Below are positions 35,756-43,449 of a stretch of 64,000 bases of DNA, piece after piece. Numbering within the stretch: position 1 is the first letter of the stretch; each line of letters begins with the position of its first letter. The notes below the pieces were generated by a model. The model was not told the origin of the DNA. It saw only the letters and a list, made by a program, of their open reading frames with translations, and searched no databases. The stretch is from assembly GCA_964596645.1 (NCBI GenBank), contig CAZQVB010000019.1:26547-90546 (forward strand). The letters are read 5' to 3'. Position numbers and translations under genes: made by a program. This stretch comes from CAVQEK01 sp964596645. Its GTDB lineage: Bacteria; Bacteroidota; Bacteroidia; Cytophagales; Cyclobacteriaceae.

Positions 35756-36125
35756 AGCGTTAAGTATATTTTAAATTCTATCAGGATCAAAGCAATAGAA
35801 GAGCACCCGGAAAAGCAAGCCGAGGGGCGAATAGGGTTTTTCAAAGGTTTCTCCGGAAAAAGGTGGATTGGTAGATCGGTAGACTCGTGGGTTGGTGAAT
35901 GCGCGCTGGCCAGTCTTAACAGCGAGCATACAACAATTTCCATGTTCTGTTGCCCACAACATTTCGTGCGGTAGACCCAGCGCGTATTGATTCGGTTCTT
36001 TTCATACACTGGAAGAAATGAACAGATACGGACTATTTGCATCTTTCAAAGCATTTCGATCTCCATATCACCGGTAAAGCTTTTACTTGCCTGCCCTTTC
36101 ATCATCTGCTAACTCCGCAGACAGA

Positions 36126-36144
36126 TCCTGAAACAAGTTCAGGA
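36126..36144. repeat. Dispersed 19-bp palindrome, copy 1
   Basis: TCCTGAAACAAGTTCAGGA: 7-bp arms TCCTGAA/TTCAGGA around CAAGT-type centre. Flanked by GA and TGAC as in the other copies. Confidence 0.85.
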
Positions 36145-36190
36145 TGACTTCGACTTTGAGCTTTCTGCCCTAGCATCCAACAATCACTAA

Positions 36191-36222
36191 TCTACGAGTC
36201 TACCAATCTACCAATCCACCAA
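36191..36222. repeat. 8-bp tandem repeat, four units
   Basis: Units CTACGAGT, CTACCAAT, CTACCAAT, CCACCAAC. Variant of the (ACCAGTCT)n tract at 47213 and 36866, here inside the 270-bp block. Confidence 0.75.
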
Positions 36223-36414
36223 CCCCACTCCGAAACTGACGAAACACCCGCGCAAAAAGGCCACGCTAAACAGCCAAAGGTGTTTCGAAGGTTTCTCCGG
36301 ACAAGACTGAATAGAGGCTCTTGCATGACCCCCCACATTTCCATGGCCAGCAACAAGTTCCAGGTCAGACGATAGTAGTACCGGGTTAAAAAACAAAAGC
36401 CAACCTCTTTCCAT

Positions 36415-36433
36415 GGTCTGTGCCCCACAGACC
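36415..36433. repeat. GGTCTGTG-CCC-CACAGACC hairpin
   Basis: Perfect 8-bp stem with a 3-base loop. The same hairpin with a CGT loop occurs at 55818 and, with one change, at 55865. Confidence 0.8.
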
Positions 36434-36479
36434 ATTTCGTGCGGCGGGCACCACGCGCATGCACCAACCCTTGCAGTCA

Positions 36480-36498
36480 TCCTGAACTTGTTTCAGGA
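36480..36498. repeat. Dispersed 19-bp palindrome, copy 2
   Basis: TCCTGAACTTGTTTCAGGA, followed by TCTGTTGGCTATTGGCAT, which continues as a diverged reverse copy of the block found at 60500-60540 and 63950-63985. Confidence 0.85.
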
Positions 36499-36754
36499 TC
36501 TGTTGGCTATTGGCATGAGCCGCGAATAATACACGCCGGTCGGTCAATACAGAAGACGTGTCGCTGGATCTGTGCGCAAGGCAGCACTATTTTAACAAGG
36601 TTTTGGTGAGTTCTTTTCCTTCAACAACTGGATAAAAAATGAACAGCCACGCATGGTCTGCAGCTTCTAATGCATGTTGATCTCCATATCACCGGCCAAG
36701 CTTTTACTTGCATGCGGAATTCAGGGTTTCAGCATCCGTTTAATCTTTGGCAGA

Positions 36755-36810
36755 TCCTGAAACGAGTTCAGGATGACCGGCCTTTTTATCATTCTGAACT
36801 TGTTTCAGCA
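36755..36810. repeat. Pair of 19-bp palindromes in opposite orientation (copies 3 and 4)
   Basis: TCCTGAAACGAGTTCAGGA at 36755-36773 and a decayed TTCTGAACTTGTTTCAGCA at 36792-36810, 18 bases apart and in opposite orientation, like the paired palindromes of BIME elements. Confidence 0.75.
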
Positions 36811-36865
36811 TATCTGCAATCTCATGATCTTTAAGCCTTGAGCTTTCAGCTTTTGTCTCCATTTC

Positions 36866-36889
36866 ACCAGTCTACCAGTTTACCAGTCT
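36866..36889. repeat. 8-bp tandem repeat, three units
   Basis: ACCAGTCT, ACCAGTTT, ACCAGTCT, located about 30 bases after the stop of the antiporter gene (minus strand). Confidence 0.8.
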
Positions 36890-36921
36890 ACCCATTCCAG
36901 CACTTTGCCAAAGCAGCACTA

Positions 36922-38814
36922 TTATTTAATGAAATTACCAGCCTTTACCTCTTTACGAAGGCTCTCGTCGTCCCAACCACTGTCGTCGTGCAGCTCTCTT
37001 TCGCGCAGGTCGGCCATGAGCAACTCCTCCATTTCTGCTATGCGATCTTTGGCAAAATTCATGTATTTATCCCGATCAAATCGCAATGCCGCCAATTGTT
37101 TCATGGCTTTCTCATCGTGCTTCAGGAAAATGCGTGCGGCGCGTTGTGCCCGGTAGGCGCGATGCCCGAGCAGCGTAAGTGCATCTACACCCAGCCGTAG
37201 ACTCGTATCGAGTGTTTCTCTGTATATTTTTAATAAGCCTGCATCCATCAGTTCGTAGGCATCACTGCGATCGTCGGCTCGGGCGAGTACGTATACGTCA
37301 GGATAGTGCTTTTTTAGAATGTCTGCCAGCTCCACATTTTTGCCAGGTCCGTCCATGGCTGCAATCACCATTTTTGCCTTGGCTATGCCGGCAGATTCCA
37401 ACAAGTCGAGCCTGCTGGCGTCACCGTAGTATACCTTCAACCCCAATTTCCGCAGCACTTCCACTCGATCGGAATCATTGTCGAGTACGGTGGCGTTGAT
37501 GCCGTTGGCCCAAAGAAATCGTCCTACTATATTGCCAAATCGGCCGAAACCAGCAATGATCACCGCGTTCTGTTCGTCCACAGCATCGGCCTGGGGTTCA
37601 GGTTTTTCTTTGGTGCCAACGAAGGGCAAAATCCGTCTTTCATTCAGCAGCATAAACAGCGGCGTAAGTGCCATGCTGATGGCCGTAACGGCCATAAGTA
37701 TATTAATGATCTCCTGATCCAGGATGCCTTCCTGACTGGAAAATGAAAGTAATACAAAAGCGAATTCCCCCACCTGGGCCAGATAAAAGGTGAATATGAG
37801 GTTCTGGTCGATTTTTACCCGGAAAATCTTTGCTATACCAAACAGCACCATACCTTTTATCAGCATCACCCCTATGGTAATGCCAGCCACCAGCCATGGC
37901 CGGGCTATAATAAGGTTGAAATCAATGGAGGCACCTACAGCAATAAAAAACAGACCGAGCAACAAACCTTTGAAGGGTTCAATGTCGCTTTCCAGTTCGT
38001 GCCTGTACTCGCTATTGGCCAGCACTACTCCGGCAAGGAAGGTACCCAGGGCAGGGCTCAAGCCAACCAACGACATTAACGCTGCAATGCCCACAACGAT
38101 GAGCAGAGCGGTGGCTATGAACAATTCTCTCACGTGGGTTTTTGCGATGTAATGCAGCAGGTGGCTGATCGCATATTTGCCAGCCACGATGACCATTGCT
38201 ACTGCCAGAAGCACCGATATGCCGTATGCCCAAGGGGGCAAATCTTGAATAAACGAAGACGATGCATGGTGCGGCTCATCTGCCACAAGCACGCCGCTGC
38301 CTGCCAATAGTGGCAAAAATGCCAGCATGGGTATCACAGCGATATCTTGAAAAAGCAGCACCGAAAAAGCTTTTTGTCCTGCTGCCGAGTGCATCAATCC
38401 CCGCTCATTGAGCGATTGGAGCACTATGGCAGTGGATGACAGACTCACAATAAGGCCAATGGCCAACGATGGCTTCCAGCCCAAACCAAACCACATACTT
38501 AAAACGCATATGATGGCGGCGGTAGCGCCGATCTGCAAGCCGCCCATGCCGAGTATGGAGGTACGCATTCGCCAAAGCAGGGCCGGCTCCAACTCCAGAC
38601 CCACCAAAAACAGCATCATCACCACGCCAAACTCAGCAAAGTGCATGATGTCTTCTCCTTCTGAGCCGATGAAGCCAAGGATAAAAGGCCCGATCAGCAC
38701 GCCCGCAATCAGATAGCCCAACACCGAGCCAAGCCCCAGCCGCTTGGCCAACGGCACCACGACCACGGCGGCAGACAAATACACCACGGCTTGTATCAAA
38801 AAGCTATTCTCCAT
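36922..38814 (-). CDS. CPA2 cation:proton antiporter with TrkA-N domain (KefB/KefC-like)
   Basis: 630 residues from MENSFLIQAVVYL (Met at 38814; the frame opens at 38829). About 12 TM segments (1-390; LGYLIAGVLIGPFILGFI and FGVVMMLFLVGLELEP are the CPA2 core), then a cytosolic Rossmann TrkA-N domain (about 410-530; VIIAGFGRFGNIVGRFLWANG) and a short acidic tail. KefC proteins release K+ in exchange for H+ when glutathione adducts bind the Rossmann domain. The start overlaps the end of the KefF-like gene by 11 bases, a strong sign of a functional pair. Whether it responds to glutathione or to another thiol is unknown. Confidence 0.9.
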   Translation of the reverse strand: MENSFLIQAVVYLSAAVVVVPLAKRLGLGSVLGYLIAGVLIGPFILGFIGSEGEDIMHFAEFGVVMMLFLVGLELEPALLWRMRTSILGMGGLQIGATAAIICVLSMWFGLGWKPSLAIGLIVSLSSTAIVLQSLNERGLMHSAAGQKAFSVLLFQDIAVIPMLAFLPLLAGSGVLVADEPHHASSSFIQDLPPWAYGISVLLAVAMVIVAGKYAISHLLHYIAKTHVRELFIATALLIVVGIAALMSLVGLSPALGTFLAGVVLANSEYRHELESDIEPFKGLLLGLFFIAVGASIDFNLIIARPWLVAGITIGVMLIKGMVLFGIAKIFRVKIDQNLIFTFYLAQVGEFAFVLLSFSSQEGILDQEIINILMAVTAISMALTPLFMLLNERRILPFVGTKEKPEPQADAVDEQNAVIIAGFGRFGNIVGRFLWANGINATVLDNDSDRVEVLRKLGLKVYYGDASRLDLLESAGIAKAKMVIAAMDGPGKNVELADILKKHYPDVYVLARADDRSDAYELMDAGLLKIYRETLDTSLRLGVDALTLLGHRAYRAQRAARIFLKHDEKAMKQLAALRFDRDKYMNFAKDRIAEMEELLMADLRERELHDDSGWDDESLRKEVKAGNFIK

Positions 38815-39403
38815 CGGCCAATAGTTCATTCAAAAACTCAGCGTCTTCAAAGTCCGCCTGATCCAGCGGCTGAGTGCTCATATGCTTCAAAAGATTGCTG
38901 TATTGTTGGGCATGTTGCACGATTTGATCGTCGGTCATTCGGTGGGTGCCCGGCACCACAAAAGGCGGCAGATAGCGCATTTGGCACAGCTGTGCCGTTT
39001 GCTGAAAGGGACGTAAAAACTCACGCAGGGTATATCGGTTCAAACCTTCCTTCTGATAGGCGGAAGCCGGCCCTCCCGACGAAATGGTATTGAAAATGAC
39101 TTTGCCTTTCAAATGGGTACCGTCTTTTCCATAGGCCCAGCCGTGCTCCAGCACCAGGTCAATCCACTGTTTCAAAAGCGGAGGGGCACTGTACCAGTAC
39201 AATGGATGTTGCCACACTATCACCTGATGTTCTAGCAATAGCCTTTGCTCATGTTCTACATCAATGTCGAAATAGGGGTAGCGCTGATAGAGATCGTGCA
39301 TGGTGACACCCGCTACTTTTGCGCCGGACTCCACGAGCCGACGGTGCACCCGGGACTTTTCGTAAGCGGGATGCGCAAAAAGAACTAGAATTTTATTCTC
39401 CAT
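38804..39403 (-). CDS. KefF-like NAD(P)H quinone oxidoreductase
   Basis: 199 residues from MENKILVLFAHPAYEKSRVH (Met at 39403; the frame opens at 39448). Flavodoxin-like fold with the WQHPLYWYSAPPLLKQWIDLV flavin-binding and dimer region of KefF/MdaB-type enzymes. KefF is the ancillary activator of KefC and also reduces electrophilic quinones. The overlap with the downstream antiporter supports this role over a general quinone reductase. Divergent from mscL. Confidence 0.87.
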   Translation of the reverse strand: MENKILVLFAHPAYEKSRVHRRLVESGAKVAGVTMHDLYQRYPYFDIDVEHEQRLLLEHQVIVWQHPLYWYSAPPLLKQWIDLVLEHGWAYGKDGTHLKGKVIFNTISSGGPASAYQKEGLNRYTLREFLRPFQQTAQLCQMRYLPPFVVPGTHRMTDDQIVQHAQQYSNLLKHMSTQPLDQADFEDAEFLNELLADGE

Positions 39404-39597
39404 AATTGTGCGTGCCGGAAAATTACAACCATAAAGATTAAGCAGCAATGACTGTCATTTTGGCTTATCGATCTACGGGCTTCACACCATCGCGCACAGG
39501 TACAGCCATTCAGCTCTGGCCGCCGAAATATTTAGTTGCGACAGGGCAAGTAAAAATATGCCAAACTCTGGCTATGTTAGCAGAAAAAACCACCGCT

Positions 39598-40017
39598 ATG
39601 TTCAAAGAATTTAAGGATTTCATTACCCGGGGCAATGTGCTCGAGCTGGCCATCGGCCTCATTATGGCTACCTATTTCGGCGCTATCGTAAAGTCGTTTG
39701 TAGACGACATCATCATGCCTCCTATAGGCCAAATGATCGCCGGAGTCGATTTTTCAAAGCTCAAAATGGTGATCGGTACCAAAATGCTGGAGGACGGTTC
39801 AGTACAGGAAGTAGCCATCAACTATGGCAATTTTCTCAATACCATCATCACATTTTTCATTGTGTCGCTCGCCGTATTTATAGTGGTAAAGGCGTACAAT
39901 GACTATTTGAAGAAAAAGAAAGATGAACCACCAGTGGCAGAAGAGGGCCCTACTGCTCAGGAGCAACTGCTGATGGAAATCCGCGATGCTATAAAAGCGC
40001 AAACAGCGCAACGATAG
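39598..40017 (+). CDS. mscL: Large-conductance mechanosensitive channel MscL
   Basis: 139 residues from MFKEFKDFITRGNVLELAIG. Two TM helices (about 14-45 and 72-100) with the pore motif ELAIGLIMATYFGAIVKSFVDDIIMPP, and the C-terminal bundle PTAQEQLLMEIRDAIKAQ. It opens under membrane tension to release solutes on hypo-osmotic shock. The frame runs back to 39448, but only the chosen Met (or MLAEKTTAMF at 39574) fits the family N-terminus. Placed next to the KefF/KefC-like pair, forming an ion and osmotic stress group. Confidence 0.93.
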   Translation: MFKEFKDFITRGNVLELAIGLIMATYFGAIVKSFVDDIIMPPIGQMIAGVDFSKLKMVIGTKMLEDGSVQEVAINYGNFLNTIITFFIVSLAVFIVVKAYNDYLKKKKDEPPVAEEGPTAQEQLLMEIRDAIKAQTAQR

Positions 40018-40187
40018 TCTTTCTATTTCAGGGCTAATTGCCTGTAGCCGGAGCTGGTGTGGATTGTCTGCTGTATCACTTTTTAGCAGCGGAGCCCCGG
40101 TTCCGGCTTCTGTTATACTGCCCCATTTGGTTTTGTAGAGTTGCGAAGCATATGCTTCAGCAAGCCATCACCAATCTCTACCGCAAC

Positions 40188-41684
40188 CTATTCAGCATAC
40201 GCCCCCAGTCCGTCTGCAATATTTCGATCGTTGGCCAGTCGGGGCACCTTATTCTGCCCACCGAGCTTGCCTTGAGCGCGCATGTAGTCGCGGAAGGCGT
40301 CGCGGCGCAGTGGTATTACCTTCAGTGGCCGCAGTATCTTGCCCACTATCAGGTCTTCATAGTAGCTGTTCAGTTGTTGTAGCTTTTCATCTAAGGCCTT
40401 TGCAAATGCCTCCATATCGTTGGGCATCTGGCTAAACTCTATGTACCACTCATGCAGGGGCAATCCTTCATCGGGTGTCACATTGGGAGCCACCGTAAAC
40501 TCTACTATGCCGGCTTCTTCAAACAGACTGGCAGCGTGATGCATGGCCTTTTCCACTTCTTCGCCTATCACGTGCTCGCCAAAGGCAGATATGAAATGCT
40601 TGATGCGGCCGGTCACCAGCAGCCGGTAAGGGTTTTTACTGATAAACTTGACGGTGTCGCCTATGGAGTAGCCCCATAAGCCTGCGTTGCTGTTGATGAT
40701 GAGCGCGTAGTTTTTACCCAGCTCTACCTGCTCTATGCTCAGCCGTGAGGGGTTTTCATTGAAATACTCATCGGCAGGGATGAACTCGAAAAATATTCCC
40801 GAATTCAGCAGCAACAGCAAGCCTTCACTTTTTTGCGTGTCCTGGTATGCAATGAAGCCCTCCGATGCCGGATACGTTTCGATGCTGTCTACAGGCTTGC
40901 CAATCGATTCAAACAGGCGGTTGCGATAGGGGCCGAAATTGACACCGCCATATACAAACATGGAAAAGTTGGGAAAAACATCTTTGATGTGCTTGCCTGT
41001 CCTCAGCTGTATGCGATCGAAATACATCTGCACCCATGGTGGTATGCCGGAGATCAGCGACATATCCTTATCGATAGTTTCATCGATGATACGCTCCACC
41101 TTTTCTTCCCAGTCTTCCATACAGTTGGTATAGTAGCTGGGCATTTGGTTGGTGCGCAGGTAGCCCGGCACGTGGTGGTTTACAATACCCGACAAGCGGC
41201 CGGTGGGCACATGGCCTGAGGTGTCGAGCACGGGGCTGCCCGATAAAAATATAAGTTTACCATCCAGAAACTGAGCGTTGCCTGTTTCGGCTATGTAGCT
41301 AAGCAGCGCATTGCGGGCGCTATTAAGGTGGTTTGGTATAGAGTCTTTGGTGATGGGTATGTATTTGGTGCCGGAGGTGGTGCCCGACGTTTTGGCGAAA
41401 TAGATGGGTCTGCCCGGCCAAAGCACATCCTGCTTGCCCGCAATGATCATTTCCATGTATGGCTTGAGCCCCTCATAATCGCGGATGGGGACCTGTTTTT
41501 TAAAGCTTTCGTAATCACCAATATCCTGAAAGCCATGATCGCGACCAAATTGTGTATTGGATGCTTTGGCCACTATTTGCCTGAAAATCGCCATTTGTGA
41601 CGCTAGCGGCCTGGCCGACCAGCGTCGTTGCTCGTGGGCCACCCAGGCGGCCAGCGGCTTGCTCAAAACAGATCGTACTCTCAT
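40188..41684 (-). CDS. GH3 family acyl-adenylate enzyme
   Basis: 498 residues of the GH3 branch of the adenylate-forming superfamily. P-loop FAKTSGTTSGTKYIPIT (97-112), FVYGGVNFGPYRN, AYPASEG-like ETYPASEGFIAYQD, and the hinge GLWGYSIGDTVKF. Plant GH3 enzymes join amino acids to auxin or jasmonate; bacterial members have largely unknown acids and acceptors. No neighbouring gene shows a pathway. The product is presumably an amide or thioester of a small carboxylic acid. Family certain, reaction open. Confidence 0.88.
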   Translation of the reverse strand: MRVRSVLSKPLAAWVAHEQRRWSARPLASQMAIFRQIVAKASNTQFGRDHGFQDIGDYESFKKQVPIRDYEGLKPYMEMIIAGKQDVLWPGRPIYFAKTSGTTSGTKYIPITKDSIPNHLNSARNALLSYIAETGNAQFLDGKLIFLSGSPVLDTSGHVPTGRLSGIVNHHVPGYLRTNQMPSYYTNCMEDWEEKVERIIDETIDKDMSLISGIPPWVQMYFDRIQLRTGKHIKDVFPNFSMFVYGGVNFGPYRNRLFESIGKPVDSIETYPASEGFIAYQDTQKSEGLLLLLNSGIFFEFIPADEYFNENPSRLSIEQVELGKNYALIINSNAGLWGYSIGDTVKFISKNPYRLLVTGRIKHFISAFGEHVIGEEVEKAMHHAASLFEEAGIVEFTVAPNVTPDEGLPLHEWYIEFSQMPNDMEAFAKALDEKLQQLNSYYEDLIVGKILRPLKVIPLRRDAFRDYMRAQGKLGGQNKVPRLANDRNIADGLGAYAE

Positions 41685-41840
41685 GGCGGCAAATGTATGA
41701 ATTTATTGCAGGCAGCCGCCGCCTGATTGCGCTGTCAGCGACTGAAAAAACGTCAGTTTAATCATGCCAATTCAGCCACTGCACAATTTTTGATCTTGGA
41801 GCGGTCGTTTATTTTTGAGTGTTCTAAAACAGAGAAGGCA

Positions 41841-43310
41841 ATGAAGAATTTTGTGTGGGTTGTATTGATAGGTTTTGCTTCCGGCATGGCCGGAGCATTT
41901 TTTTATACATCGCTTCTTTTAGAGGAAGATCGCCCTGCCAGCGAAGGTCAGCTTGTCTCCACCCAGCAGAACCCGTCGACATTCACACATTATGAAACCC
42001 TCCATCGCGATGATGTGCAGGAGAAGCAAGACCAGGCGCGCCTTCCGCAAGTGCTCAACGAAGACTTTGTATATGCCTCCAAAGCCAGCACACCCAGTGT
42101 GGTGTACATCAAGACGTTGTCGCAGACGCGCTATGCCAGCACATGGATGGATTATTTCTTTGGCGAGCGCAGCGGGCAATCCATCAGCAGTGGCTCAGGC
42201 GTCATTTTCACAACCGACGGCTACATCGTCAGCAACAATCATGTGATACAAAATGCGGATAATATAGAAGTAATGATCGGCAAACAACCCTACGCCGCCA
42301 CGCTGGTAGGCAGTGATCCTTCCACCGACCTTGCTGTGCTCAAGATAGAGGCCGATGATCTGCCAGCCATACGCCTGGGCAATTCTCAGGATGTGCACGT
42401 GGGTGAATGGGTGCTTGCCGTGGGCAATCCTTTCAATCTCACCTCCACCGTGACGGCCGGCATTGTGAGTGCCAAAGGGCGTGAGTTGAACATCCTTAAA
42501 AGCAACTTTCCCATCGAGTCTTTCATTCAGACCGATGCGGCCATCAACCCGGGCAACTCCGGTGGGGCGCTGGTAAACCTCGACGGGCAGCTGATCGGGA
42601 TCAACACGGCCATACTTTCAGAAACAGGTTCGTATGCGGGCTATGGATTTGCCGTACCGGCAGAAATTGTGAAAAAGGTGGTGAACGACATCATAGCCTA
42701 TGGCGAGGTACAGAAGGCCTTTATTGGTGCCAACATACTGGACATAGACGCCGAGATAGCCAAAAAACTGGCGCTGAAAAGCTTCAGAGGCGTGGTAGTG
42801 AGCTATGTGCAAGACGATGGCGCGGCAGCCAGCGCAGGCTTACAACGCGGCGATGTGGTACTGAAAATTGACAACACCCCGGTCAATTCCAGAAGTGAAT
42901 TTGAAGAATTGCTCAGCTACCACTCGCCCGGCGACCGCATCAATATAAGCTATATGCGCGATGGAAAGCCACACACAACATTGATAACCCTCACCAACCG
43001 CGAGGGCACTACCAAGCTGCTGCGCAAGGAAATAATCACATCCCGCACACTGGGCGCCGACTTCGAAAGGGTGAGCAAAGTAGAGCGCGACCTGCTGAAC
43101 ATCAGCAACGGCGTGCGTGTGGTGAAGGTGCGCAACGGCTTCATCGGCCAGATGAACCTGGAAGAAGGCTTTATCGTCACCGCCATCAATCAGATTGCGA
43201 TCAACACACCGGAAGACCTGATCGACATTCTGACCAAAATACGAGGCCGGGTCATTGTAGAAGGTGTGAACAAGCGCGGCAGCAAAGAGTACTACCGGTA
43301 TTACTTTTAG
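41841..43310 (+). CDS. DegP/HtrA-type serine protease
   Basis: 489 residues from ATG 41841 (the frame opens 38 codons earlier without ATG context). N-terminal hydrophobic segment 3-25 (signal anchor or uncleaved signal), trypsin-like domain with His134 (SNNHVIQNA), Asp163 (STDLAVLKIE) and Ser240 (GNSGGALV), then two PDZ domains (about 315-400 and 410-489). It degrades and chaperones misfolded envelope proteins. The second PDZ ends with RVIVEGVNKRGSKEYYRYYF. Single-gene unit. Confidence 0.92.
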   Translation: MKNFVWVVLIGFASGMAGAFFYTSLLLEEDRPASEGQLVSTQQNPSTFTHYETLHRDDVQEKQDQARLPQVLNEDFVYASKASTPSVVYIKTLSQTRYASTWMDYFFGERSGQSISSGSGVIFTTDGYIVSNNHVIQNADNIEVMIGKQPYAATLVGSDPSTDLAVLKIEADDLPAIRLGNSQDVHVGEWVLAVGNPFNLTSTVTAGIVSAKGRELNILKSNFPIESFIQTDAAINPGNSGGALVNLDGQLIGINTAILSETGSYAGYGFAVPAEIVKKVVNDIIAYGEVQKAFIGANILDIDAEIAKKLALKSFRGVVVSYVQDDGAAASAGLQRGDVVLKIDNTPVNSRSEFEELLSYHSPGDRINISYMRDGKPHTTLITLTNREGTTKLLRKEIITSRTLGADFERVSKVERDLLNISNGVRVVKVRNGFIGQMNLEEGFIVTAINQIAINTPEDLIDILTKIRGRVIVEGVNKRGSKEYYRYYF

Positions 43311-43449
43311 TGCCCGTTTGGCCGGCGGCGGCAGTGTAAAATTTGCTGCACGGTGATTATGTTGTCTCGGAGTATACCGATACTTTTTCGGTCAGCACAA
43401 GTTAAGATGACTATTAAGTCCTTCTGACAACTGCGTTCAGCCTGCACCA

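Larger units (their letters stand above)
36058..36335 (-). repeat. About 270-bp dispersed repeat block, inverted copy of 60113-60376
   Basis: Read on the minus strand it runs: TGCAAGAGCCTCTATTCAG, TTGTCCGGAGAAACCTTCG, GTGTTTCGTCAGTTTCGGAG, the TTGGTAGA tandem tract, the palindrome TCCTGAACTTGTTTCAGGA and AAGTAAAAGCTTTACC. The plus-strand copy at 60113-60376 has the same order and nearly the same bases. A shorter copy is at 63611-63775. Confidence 0.85.
35756..36921. repeat. 1.2-kb intergenic mosaic of dispersed repeats
   Basis: No real gene. The stretch is a patchwork of pieces that recur at 47.2, 55.7-56.0, 60.0-60.6 and 63.1-64.0 kb. It holds four copies of the TCCTGAAnnnnnTTCAGGA palindrome (36126, 36480, 36755, 36792), two 8-bp tandem tracts (36191-36222, 36866-36889), a GGTCTGTG hairpin (36415-36433) with a decayed copy near 35942, a partial block at 35838-35896, and a 278-bp block at 36058-36335. 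Frames in the 36.2-36.5 kb part are by-products of the repeats. Confidence 0.85.

Noticed and set aside
36192..36480. Overlapping 90-codon frames in the repeat region
   Set aside because: They run through the shared repeat block; the translated copies at 60 kb and 63 kb do not keep a common frame, so they are not genes.
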